A stretch of DNA of 64,000 nucleotides from Rhizophagus irregularis. Its lineage: Eukaryota; Glomeromycota; Glomeromycetes; Glomerales; Glomeraceae. The stretch spans positions 1,044,501 through 1,108,500 of the forward strand of contig NC_089444.1 of assembly GCF_026210795.1 (NCBI RefSeq), read 5' to 3'. The translations under genes and the position numbers were made by a program. Below the pieces are notes generated by a model, which saw only the letters and a list, made by a program, of their open reading frames with translations, was not told the DNA's origin and did not search any database. This document shows positions 48,227 to 60,037 of the stretch, in pieces (within the stretch, counting starts at the first letter, position 1; each line of letters starts with the position of its first letter).

Positions 48227-48512
48227 TATTATGTAATTAATTTGATTTACACTTAATCCCGCTATCCGCCTATCGAAATGTCAACGTAAAAGGATCAACT
48301 GCATCTCTTTTATACAAAAAAAAAAAAGTTTTAGAACTCGTTCCTAAACCTGATCTTAAGGGGTTCCATCTTAAGAATGTCGCCTGTTCTCATTAGGGAA
48401 AAGAAACGTTATAAGGTTATTAATTCCGAAAATATGAGCCCTTTTACGGAAAAAAGATGGTATATAAAAAACGGATCAACTATTTACAGGGACGGTAACA
48501 CTTGATACATCT

Positions 48513-50057
48513 ACCAGACTTATAAATCTCAGGATTACGTTTGTTTAAAAGATCGATAGTCGGTAATAGTTCTAAAATATTCTTAATATTGGATGAACCA
48601 AGTCATTATTTTTAAATGAAATGTCTTGATTATAATCTTCCATAATAATTTAATATGACCTATTCCAATCAATTAGAGTATCAATCTATGATGTCGATTA
48701 ATATCTAAAATTAACCAAGATGCCTTATAATAACCTTGATTCAATTCTTTATAAAAATCCCTCGGGCACTTAGTAATTAGTTTACGATTCCAATAAAGAC
48801 CAAATTCCTAAGAATTATCACAATTCAAACGCACAGACATTGGAATGAGCTTTCACCTTGATCAGTTTTATTACAATATTAGAGTCCTGTAGGAATAAAT
48901 ACAACATTTCCATTTTTCATAAGTATCTAAAGAACTCGAAATTTTTTAAAATCCTATTCGTCACAAATTATATGTAACATGTATGTCACTCAAAAAAAGT
49001 AACTGCGCTACATCAAAGTAAGTAAACTATAATAATATAATTTTTTTTTCTATCTACCATCTTAGACACGCTCGGCTTTATAAAAATTATTCCTCCTACA
49101 AATTCTTTTTTTTTCCTTTTTTCATATTAAAAAAATCTATTAAACAATAAAAATTTAAATATTCTGAAAGAACTTAGGTGTGGAATATTGTAATATTTTA
49201 TTTGCAATAAACGCATCTTCTATAATATTAATTTTAACACCTCAGGTTAAATTAGCCTCGAGTGGCTAATAAGAGTCATTTAAAAAACAACAAGTATGAA
49301 ACACGTGTTAATTTTCATTAATATTTTAGTATTTTTTAAATATTTGATTTCGGCGCTTTTGCTAAAATGAAATGGGCTTAGGAAATATTAATTTATATAA
49401 AAACAACTTTAATATTCATAACAATATTTTAATATTTATACGAAATTACTATTGTTTTTATTGTTTTTTCACTTTACAGCTTATTTTAGTACTTTTTAAA
49501 TGAAACAAGGCTTTAGAGATTAAGTAAAGGCATTTAAAAGATGTAGGTTTGCTCTTTTGGAGAATTTCTTAATATACACCGACGGGAGGACGGGAGTTTC
49601 AAATGCGTATCACGTGACCTTATAACAAAAAAATTAATGTAAAAAAAAAAATCTATAGCAAGTGTAATTTTGCCTGTTCCGCAAGTTTATTTAAAGTGCA
49701 AATATGGTTTTGAATGTCATTTTTGACTTATTTAACAAATATTTTTTTAAACACACCCCGAGAAATTGTCTAAGTTTTATTATGACGGTTTGAATATTTT
49801 AAAGTAATTAGTATTTTTCTTACGTATATTTGAAACTATTTCATTAAAAATAATGTTTATCTATTTGCTTGTTAAAGTTGATTTTATTGTAATAAAAGTG
49901 TAAAAATATTAAAAATATTAAATTTTAAATGTACTTTACTTCTATAAAAGTAATAAAATGAAAAATTGAAAATTATATAAATAAAATACTATCGAAGATA
50001 AAATAAAATTATTTATTTTTTGTCCCATAATAAAATAAAATTTTCATTACCCCTAGT
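48513..50057. other. Non-coding flank of the right kinase gene
   Basis: 49080–49510 is homologous to 36600–36930 beside the left kinase gene. No gene is seen in the rest. Confidence 0.6.
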
Positions 50058-53000
50058 TTAAATAGGAATTCCACAATCAAAACACTCAGATTTATCATAA
50101 TTTTCAAGCTTTCTAGTGAAAGAATCAAGTAGCCGAGATGTATAAATAGCCTGTGGATGAGTATGATGAGTATCTAATTGGCTATTTTCAAAAAATGGAA
50201 GATTTGTTCTTCTATATTTCTCTGCTTCTCTAAATTGATTAAAATATGCATTACATAATAACCCAATAGATTCTTCTAATTCAGTGACATCTGGTCTATT
50301 GATAGGATCAGGATCCCAACACTTTTTCATTAAGTCAAGATAACATTTTGGTGCCTTGGGTTCATTTATTTCAGGTCTAGTTCCTTTACATAATTCTATT
50401 GCTAAAAGTTCATCATGGGCATAATTAGCAAAAGGTTGTTTTCCTGTTGCTACAAAATACATAACCATCCCAAAACTATATATATCTGCTGCTTGAGTAT
50501 AAGGTTTTCCTCTTAATACTTCAGGTGCTACATAAGGCATAACTCCAAAAACACTTGTTTTATCTACATTATCAACTTCTTTGCACGACCCCATGTCTGA
50601 AATATATACATTAATATTTGAAGAAATCATAAAAATGTCATCAAATAAAATATTTCCAGTGTGCAAATCATGATGTACCATTTGTTTTTGATGAATTTCT
50701 TTAAGGTCACTAACAATATTCTTTAATACCTTTAATTTATTCAACCAGTTAAAACATTTATAATTGTTTTTTATCCAATCATTAAAATTTCCACCTTCTG
50801 CGTATTGAAGAACTATAATATAATCTTTTGTATTCGGATCTTGTGATATTCCATAAACTTTTAGAAATTTGTCAGAATTATTAACTGAATGAGCTTTAAT
50901 CTAATGAAAAATAACTGAATTATTGAATTATACCAAATATTTAAATTAAATTATAAATTAAATACATACCTCATTCAAAAATTCATTGGTAATATCTTGT
51001 GAATTTTTTAAATACTTTAAAGCGACTCTTATATTCAAATTCCTTTTATATTCCTTTATATCTCTATCATATTTTAGTAAACCATCTTTCCATATTGCTG
51101 AATATACTGTAGAAAAACCACCCTCACCTATCTTTTTAATATTATTAAACTGGTTATATGATATCCATTCAAATACTGTATCGTTGTGATCATTAATTTC
51201 TAATTGTAACCCATTAATAAAATCATCTATTTTGTTATTCCCACTTATAAAGTTTTTAAAATATTCAACAAAAATAAAATCCTTTGTATTTGGATTTTGA
51301 GATATTCCATATATTTTAAAATGGTTACTATCATAATTTTTAATAACCTATTAAAACAAAAAAAATGTTATTATATAATAATATGCTAAAAAAGTAATGA
51401 ATTAAATTTTCATACCTCATCTAGAAATTCATCTATCACATTTTGTGCTTCATTAAAAGATGGTAATAAATCTTGTCTGAAATATTTTAATTTGACTAGC
51501 TTATTAGAATTCCTTTCATACTGCATTGTATTTGTATTATATTCCAATGGACCCATTTTCCATTTTGCTGAGTATATTGTAATAAGATCATATTTTTCTA
51601 TTTTTTTAATATCATTAAACTGATTGTATGGTATCCATTCAAATATTATATCATCACGATGATTAATTCCTAATTGCATTTCCTGGATAAAATTATCGAT
51701 TTTTTTATGTCCACTGCTCCAACTAATAAAATACTTTCTTAAATAATTTGTTTGACATTGCTTACACCAATTTGCATTTGTATACATTTTGTTACATTTT
51801 ATACAACACTTTTCATTATTTTTTAAAATTATAGTATAATCTTTGGTATTTGAATCTTGAGATAATCCATATACTGTAAAATTATTCAAATGTGCTTTAA
51901 CCTATTAAATGTAAATAAGGAATTATTATTGTACTAAAAAATTAATTGAAAAAGGTCTCATACCTCGTTTAGAAATTTATCATCATTTCGTAAATTAAAT
52001 AAATATTTTAGCACAGCTTTATTTTCTGATATTCTTGTATAATTCCAATATAATGGATCATTCTCCAATTTTGCTGAACATACTATAGAAAAATCATCTT
52101 TATCTACTTCTTTAATGTCAAGAAATTTATCACATGGAATCCATTCAAATATTACATCATCTAAATCACTAAACTTTAACTGCATTTCTTGAATAAAATT
52201 ATCAATTTTTTCGTTTCCACTGTTTTGATCAGTAAAATTCTTTCTTAAATAATTTATTTTACATTGCCTACACCATTTATGATAATTTGTATTTGCATAC
52301 ATTTCGTTACACTTTATTATATGACAATTTTCATTATTTTTCAAAATTATAATATAATCTCTTGTATCCGGATTTTGAGATATTCCATATACTGTATAAT
52401 TAATTATACATGTTTTAACCTATTAAATACAAAATGACAAATTATTATTATATTAAAAAAAAAATTTTCAATTTAATATAAAAATTTCATACCTCATCTA
52501 GAAATTTATCAACATCTCGCGAATTATGTGAATATTTTAACATAACTTCTTTTGGTTTTCTTATATATTTATTGTAATTCCAATATAACGGACCATCCTT
52601 CCACTCTGCTAAACATCCTCTAGAAAAGTCATCCTCATCCATTTCTTCAACACCAAGTATATTATTATATGGAATCCATTCGAATATTATATCTTCTAAA
52701 TTACTAATTTTTAATTGCATTCTTCGAATAAAATTTTCAATTTTTTTGTTTCCACTTCTCCAATTAATAAAATTCTTTATTAAATGATTTATTTGGCATT
52801 TTTTGCACCATTTATAATTTTCATTTGTATACAAATTGTTACATCTCATACAATACTTTTCATTATTTTTCAAAATTATAATATAATCTTGTGTAATTGG
52901 ATCTTGTGATATCCCATATACTGTAAAATTGATTGAATACGCTTTAACCTATTAAGTGTTAATAAATAAATAAATTATTTCATTAAAAATGATTCAAGTT

Positions 53001-55518
53001 CATACAAATTTTCATACCTCATCTAGAAGTTCATTAACATCTTGTAAATTATGAGAATATAATACAACTTCTTCTGGTTTTCTTATATATTTATTAGTAT
53101 AATTCCAATATAATGGATCATCTTTCAATTTTGCTAAACATATTGTAGAAAAGTCATCTTTATGCACTTCTTTGGTATAAAGAAACATATTATATGGAAT
53201 CCATTCAAATATTATATCCTCTAAATCACTAATCTTTAATTGCATTTCTTGAATAAAATTTTCAATTTTTTCGTTTCCACCGCTCCAATTAATAAAATTC
53301 TTTCTTAAATAATTTATTCGACATTTATTGCACCATTTATAATCAACATTTGTATACATATTATTACATCTAATACAATATTTTTCATTATTTTTCAAAA
53401 CTATCACTATAATATAATCTTCTGTATTTGGATCTCGAGATATTCCATATACTGTAAAATTGATTGAATATGCTTTAACCTATTAAGTATAAATAAATAA
53501 ATAAATTATTCCATTAAAAATGATTCAAGTTCATACAAATTTTCATACCTCATCTAGAAGTTCATTAACATCTTGTAAATTATGAGAATATTTTAATACA
53601 ACTTCTTTTGGTTTTCTTATATATTTATTATAATTCCAATATAATGGACCATCCTTCAATTTTGCTAAACATATTGTAAAAAAGTCATCCTTATCTGCTT
53701 CTTTGATATCAAGTATATTATAATATGGAACCCATTCAAATATTATATCCTCTAAATCACTAATCTTTAATTGCATCTTTTGAATAAAATTATCAATTTT
53801 TTCGTTTCCACTGCTCCAATTAATAAAATTCTTTCTTAAATAATTTATTTGGCATTTTCTGCACCATTTATAATTTGCATTTGTATACAGATTATTACAC
53901 CTTATACAATACTTATCATTATTTTTCAAAACTATAATATAATCTTTTGTATTTGGATCTTGAGATATTCCATATACCGTAAAATTGTTTGAATACGCTT
54001 TAACCTATTAAATATAAATAAATAAGTAAATAAATAAATAAATACTGTAAATAAATAAATACAAAATTTTATACCTCATCTAAAAATTTATTAACATCTT
54101 GTAAGTTATGTGAGTATTTTAATGCAACATCTTCTGGCATTCTAACATAATCATTATATAGGCTAATCCAATATAATGGACCATCCTCCAATTTTGCTAA
54201 ACATATTATAGAAAAGTCATCCTTATCCATTTCTTCGATATCAAGTAGTTCATATGGAATCCATTCAAATATTATATCCTCTAAATCACTGATTTTTAAC
54301 TGCATTTCTTGAATAAAGTTATCAATTTTTTCGTTTCCGCTAGTCCAGTTTGTAAAATTCTTTCTTAAAAAATTTATTAAGCATTTTTTACACCATTTAT
54401 AATTTATATTTGAATACATTTTGTTACATTTTATACAATAATTTCCGTTATATTCGTTATATTCCAAAATAATGATATAATTTTTTGTAGTTGGATTTTG
54501 AGATATTCCATATACTGTAAAATTAATCAAATGTGCCTTAACCTATTAAATATAAAATGATAAATCAGTATTATTACATTAAAAAAAGAATTTTCAATTT
54601 AATAGAAAATATTTCATACCTCATTTAGAAATTCATCAACGTTTTGTAAATCATGTGAGTATTTTAATGCAACATCTTTTGGTTTTCTAATGTAGCCGTT
54701 ATATAAGTAATTCCAACATAATGGACCATCTTCCCATTTTGTTAAACATACTGGAGAAAAATCTTCGTTTACTTTTTTGATGTTAAGAAATTTATCATAT
54801 GGTATCCATTCGAGTACAATATCCGTTAAGTTATTAATTTCTAATTGCCTCTTTTTGATAAAATTATCAATTTTTTCATTTCCACTGCTCCAATTAGTAA
54901 AATGCTTTATCAAAAAATTTATTTCACATTGCTTGCACCATTCACAGTAATCTGCATTTGTACGCATTTTGTTACATTTTATACAATAATTTTTATAATT
55001 TTTCAAAACTAGAATGTAATCCTTTGTATTTGGATTTTGAGATATTCCATATATTTTAAAATTAATTGAATATGTTTTAGCCTAATAAATACAAAATAAA
55101 ATTATTATGATAAAAAGAAAATTTCATTTCAATAGAAAAATTTTCATACCTCGATTATAAATCCATCAATATTTTGTGAATAATGCGAATATTTTAACGC
55201 AACCTCTTTTGGTATTCTAAAATATTTTTTACTATTTTTATTCCAATATAACGGGCCATTCACCCATTTTGCTGAATATATTGTAGAAAAAGCATCTTCG
55301 TCTACCTCTTCAATGTCAAAAAACTCATTATAAGGGATCCATTCAATTATTATATCCTCTGGATCACTAATTCTTAACTGCATTTCTTGGATGAAATTAT
55401 CAATTTTTTCATTTCCACTAGTCCAGTTTATAAAATTTTCTTTTAAATAATTTGTGTGGCATGGTTTACACCATTCATAATACAAATCGCAATATCTACA
55501 TTGCCTATAGTTTGACAT
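50058..55518 (-). CDS. TKL-like protein kinase with eight zinc-ribbon/pseudo-N-lobe modules
   Basis: Ten exons: 55150–55518, 54620–55081, 54075–54542, 53549–54004, 53018–53479, 52493–52948, 51964–52419, 51416–51901, 50970–51347 and 50058–50900. Every exon length is divisible by three, total about 1,611 aa. Exons 1–8 are modules: hinge-like VYGISQNP (absent in exon 1), zinc ribbon C-x2-C … WC-x2-C, helix NWTSGNEKIDNFIQEMQL, then FEWIPYN and an N-lobe whose glycine loop is lost (EVDEDAFSTIYSAKW) though the VAIK-type Lys often remains. Exon 9 lacks the ribbon but has IGEGGFSTVYSAIW (~1278) and VALK (~1316). Exon 10 has HHDLHTGN (Asp ~1409), SDMG (~1433) and APEVLRG. Residues needed for catalysis are present, with DMG replacing DFG. 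Start chosen at MSNYRQCRYC, matching the first exon of the left copy. Likely a cytosolic signalling kinase; substrate unknown. Confidence 0.9.
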
Positions 55519-56238
55519 TATATTTTTAATTTTAAGAACGATAGGTACGAATTTATAGTACAATGCTAAACTGTGGTTTGAAAAGTCTGAATGTAAAAAA
55601 AAAATAAACAAAATTTACTTTTGTATAAAAACAATGCAAATCCTACGTTAAAAATGATCGACTAAAAAATAATGCAAGGATCAATGATTGGATGAAAATG
55701 GGTGACGTAGTGCGCTGTATTTAAATTACACAAACTTTCCTTAAATGGTTTATCAAACTGAAACTAGTATTGAATGCCATGTAAAATATTAGTTTGTTTA
55801 GCTTAAGTTTTTTTTTTTTTCGGAGCATCGGAACGTATAATTTCTTTTAAAATGCAAAAATACGATCAGACTGCATCCGCGACTCCTAGTACAGTGTTCA
55901 TGTGTCCGTAAAATATATCGCAGATCATCGATCTGCGAATATAACGTTTGAATAAATGGAAAAAAAAGTCGGTAGCGCGTATATTTATAAAACTTGTAAA
56001 TAAAACAAATTAAATTATCGATTTCTTTGTAATTGAATAAACTCAGTTTATCAAAAAAACTTTTTTATTTATTTACAAATTTTTTTTTTCTTTTTTATTA
56101 TAATTTATGATACTACTATAATCGCGGGTAAATAACAAATTTCTTTTGGTTCACCATAAACATAATTCACATGTTTCGGTAATCCCAATCTCCTATTTAA
56201 AAAAGAAAACATCATTAATACACGTTAATTCTTTGTTA
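55519..56238. other. Intergenic region between kinase and PHD genes
   Basis: Upstream of the kinase ATG and downstream of the PHD stop. AT-rich, with a short palindromic ATCGCAGATC-ATCGATCTGCGA near 55917–55938. No gene. Confidence 0.5.
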
Positions 56239-59200
56239 TTAATATAGATTGTAAGAAGATCTCGAAGTACCAATCATATTATTATCTTGTTGATTCCCGT
56301 TCATTCTATGAAACAAGGAACCATTATCATTATGTTGTTGTAAATCATTAAGTACTGCATTATTATAATCATTTGTTGAAGCCGTAGAAGTATGATGATG
56401 TTGATGTTGCGTTGATTGAGAAGTTGGATCAAAAAAAGTATTCTCAAATATTGTTGTATAATGGGCTTCACCAGGTTGTGGAGACATGTAAAACGGACTA
56501 AATGATGAAGGCCACGTTTGTTGTGGTGATGTTGGTATAGAAGTAGGAGTATTGTGTATATTTGATGTTTGCAGTGGGATCAATTGTTGTCGAATCTTGT
56601 TAACATTACCGCTAAGTGATGTATCAATAGTTGGCAATGGTTGAAGTGAAGGAATCGATGCCGACGACGTTCGTATCTTAGCATTATCATACATTTGTTG
56701 TGACGGTTGCGCTTGAGATTGTGGTTGTGGTTGATTATTACCTCTGATAACTGCTGGCGTCAAAATAGAATAATTTGGAGCAATAGATATGTTTGTGGTG
56801 GTGGTAGTGATATTACGAGTTATATTATTATCATTATCATTAACTCGAGGTAAAGGTAAAATCTGTTTCTTTGGAAGAATTTGTGATTGTTGGATTATTG
56901 AATATGAAAGATCATTACCTCCTCCTCCGATCGAGCTATTTAATAATTCTTGAGAAGGTTGATAATTACTTCTCACTATCGATGGTAAAACGCTAATCGA
57001 TGGCTTAGGCGCCAAAGGAGGCAGACGGAGCGTTTGTTCGTTCTCCACTAACATCTGAGCGTTCATTGGAAGCTTCGATACAGGTTGTGATTGTGTTGTT
57101 GTTGGTGATGCTTTATCCGAGGATGAATACTGATCCGTTATGGGATTATTATTGTTACTTTCTGCAACCGGATTTGATAAACTAGATCTTTGAGACTGCG
57201 TCGTCGCCGTATAAGTATCGTCACCTTTACCAAGAAAATTCGCATCCAAGTCAAAATAGAAGTCTTGATTTGTATAAAAATTAAAATCTTTCATTTCTGA
57301 TGATGAATTTTGTTTTCCAATACCAGGTATTTCTTCCTCTGATGTAAGATCCTTTTGTCCATCATACTCATTATTATTAACATTTACTCCTATACTTTTA
57401 ACTTCTTCAGCTATAGGTTCATTTCCATCATCAGAACCCTATCAAAATAAAATAAAATGGAATGGAATAAAAATAAAAATAAATGATAAATATAACGAAA
57501 TGAAATTTACCATGAACCGTAAAATCAAACCAAGTTTTATCGAATAAAAAAAAACATACCTTGTTGTAGGGAATTGTACAGTCTGGATTAAATTTATATG
57601 TCATCCTGCTGTTCTTTATAAAAATGCCTTTACTAACAGCATAATTAAGAGCTTTCTTCGCACGTGCCGCAAAATTTTCTGGAACGTTATAGTTGCTAAA
57701 AAAAAAAAAAATTTGAAATTTTTAACGACGTTTTCAAAAAAAAAAAAAGAAAAGAAAAAGAAAAGTATAATTAACGTTAAATAAAAATTATTAACTTCAA
57801 ACCGACCTTTTTATCCAGGAATGCATAGTCATTGCTGTACTACCGTTAGGATTCCCGATTTCAGACATCGCCTTTATATACAGATTTAGATAAGAATCTT
57901 TGCTATGTTCAGTAATTTCTTTTAAACCGCCTAGAGGTGGACTTGCTTCAGGAGTTATAGGCTCTTGTTGGGTATCTTGTCTGGGAACCTGAGAAGGCAC
58001 ATAATCAATATTTACAGGATTTAAAATTGGTGAAGCTTCTAAGGTTGACAAGTTCGACGTTTCAGCCTCGGGTAATTCTGATGTTTGTACATCTACAATT
58101 ATTTCTTCTGTGTTTTGATTCGTCTCAACCATTTCATTATCTTTAGATGACATATTAACTGCAGCGTATTTTCCCAATATGTTTGCTGGATACAATGGTA
58201 TATTAGGTTCTATCTGCTCCGCTAACAGCAACAGATTTACCAAAACATCTTGTGATAAAGACGATAAATATTCTACTTTCTAAAATAATTAGAAATGTTA
58301 TTAATAATTAATAATATTCTTTAAACATTCTTGAATTTTCTAACTTTTTTTTTCGTGTAAATACCTGTTCTCTTGTCAGCACTGTACCAATTGATATAAG
58401 ATCTTGACCATGTCCTTTATTCTCATTAATTTCTTGAATTTCTGGAGACTTATTGTCGACCTTTATCCGTTTATTTGAACGAGGTGAAATTTTACATTTT
58501 GCACATATCCACTCCGTTTGCGAATCTTGTACGACAATATCTTCTATTTTAGGCTTATGACACAACTGATGATAAGGCGCATCGCATTTATCACAAAATA
58601 CGATCCAATTTTGTTTTGCTGAAGTACCATCACAGCAAATAGTGCATACTATATTATCTTCTTCAACATTCAGGTATATTCCAGATAGGTTATTTGGATC
58701 TGATAATACATTTTCAGATTCTTGTGAAACAATTATATCTTTACCCTTGCTCTTTCTACGTTTACCTGAAGAAAAACAAAATTAATTTACGTTGGTGGAC
58801 TGCTCAATTTAATCATAACTTGATAAAAAAGATCCACAAACCTTGTCTTTTTGTTTTCCTTAAAGAATCATTAGCCAAGGGTTCAAACGAAGACCTTCTG
58901 CGTCCACGTCCAAAATTTGTAGGATTAAAATATTCTGGCCTTTGAATCTTTCTGCCAGATTTTGTTTTTGGATCATTATCTGAATCTAAAATCATTAATT
59001 GTTAAGAAAAAAGCAAAACGAAGGATATTAATGGTTTTATTTCTCAACTGCATTAAAAGTCTCATAAATTAATAAACTGCATTAAAAAAAATTACATTAC
59101 CTAATGGATCATTCAGATCATTCAGATCATCCTCCTGATCATTTTTATTTTTGATTGGTGTCGTTTTAGTACCCTCAGTAACTGATAATTCTGTATCAGT

Positions 59201-60037
59201 TTTTGATTTCCTTGCACCCTTCTTTTGTTTTCCTTTTTGTGGTGATTGTTTAGATTTCTGAACTTTTTCAGGGGATTGAGATTTAATGATCTCATCTTCT
59301 AAAGTAACAACATCCTTTTGATCAATCAAAACTGATTGTACAGGAACTTCACTATTTTGTGCAGTATATAAATTACCAATATTTGTTTTACCAATTTCAT
59401 CAGTCATCATATCATCCAAATCTTCTTCAAAATGAACAGTATCATCATTATTTTTATTTGTGGTAGATGATTTTGAAGCTTCGACCTCTTCTTCGTTATT
59501 TTGTTTTTCACCTCCCATAACATTATTCGTTGTTTGATCGTCATCATTAAGTGACGAAATTTGACCCGAATTAACCATATTATCATTAAAATCGAAACCA
59601 CCGTTACCATTAAGTTGAGCAGGTTGTTGTTGTGGTGATGATGATGATGGCGGTTGAGTTTCGTGATGATCACCTTGTTGTTGCATAACTTCAATTTCAA
59701 AATCACCATCTTCTTCACACTATTTGATATAATACAAATTGAAAAAAAAAGAGAAAATTTTTATCAGATCAAAGTCGTTCAGTTTTTTTTAACACAAAAT
59801 GCAAATTTTCAAAAAAGGATAATTGTGATCGTTAAAGATCAATATTTTCCACATATATATATATATACACATATACATATATATATTCTTTTCTTTTCAC
59901 CATACCCATTCTTTAAACATATCTTGATTATTTTGATCATTAATCACATTATTAGCGTTTGAATGTGAAGCTTCATTAGATTCATCAGAGGATCTAGCGT
60001 TATTAACATCAGTAGCTTGATTTTCAAGATTATTCAT
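56239..60037 (-). CDS. PHD-finger protein, probable chromatin reader
   Basis: Seven exons: 59906–60037, 59101–59719, 58842–58985, 58365–58765, 57807–58279, 57560–57695 and 56239–57438, giving about 1,034 aa from MNNLENQATDVNNARSSDES. All joins keep frame and use GT–AG. Residues 1–250 are acidic, Gln/Asn-rich and disordered with a Lys-rich patch (KQSPQKGKQKKGARKSK). About 251–310 is basic (GRGRRRS, KRRKSKGK), as in nuclear localisation signals. A C4HC3 PHD finger spans ~339–389 (CTIC … CDKC … HQLC … CAKC). Exons 5–6 hold a helical segment, SWIKSNYNVPENFAARAKKA, followed by AVSKGIFIKN and YKFNP, loosely like a winged-helix/linker-histone fold (inference). The last ~400 residues are Gln/Ser/Asn/Pro-rich. 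PHD fingers usually bind histone H3 tails. Likely nuclear. Specific orthologue not assigned. Confidence 0.88.

Larger units (their letters stand above)
47345..48512. mobile_element. MITE copy B, split by nested insertions
   Basis: The left part (47345–~47425: CCGTTATTTCTGTAAAATGC, CACGGATCCATTCACGGAAA) and right part (~48410–48512: AAGGTTATTAATTCCGAAAA, TTTTACGGAAAAAAGATGG) together equal copy A at 44008–44194. About 1 kb of foreign sequence, including the pogo-like element, lies between. Confidence 0.65.
48900..60037 (-). repeat. Right copy of the [kinase + PHD] segmental duplication
   Basis: Order and strand of flank, kinase C-lobe, kinase modules and PHD gene match the left block (about 36500–47230): 49080–49510 with 36600–36930, 50058–55518 with 38050–43987, and 56160–57530 with 45495–47140. 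The right block is the intact one. Borders are approximate. Confidence 0.75.

Noticed and set aside
38050-55611. Possible CRISPR-like array because of the regular ~0.5 kb repeats
   Set aside because: Repeats are coding exons plus short introns with conserved splice sites, not short direct repeats with unique spacers.
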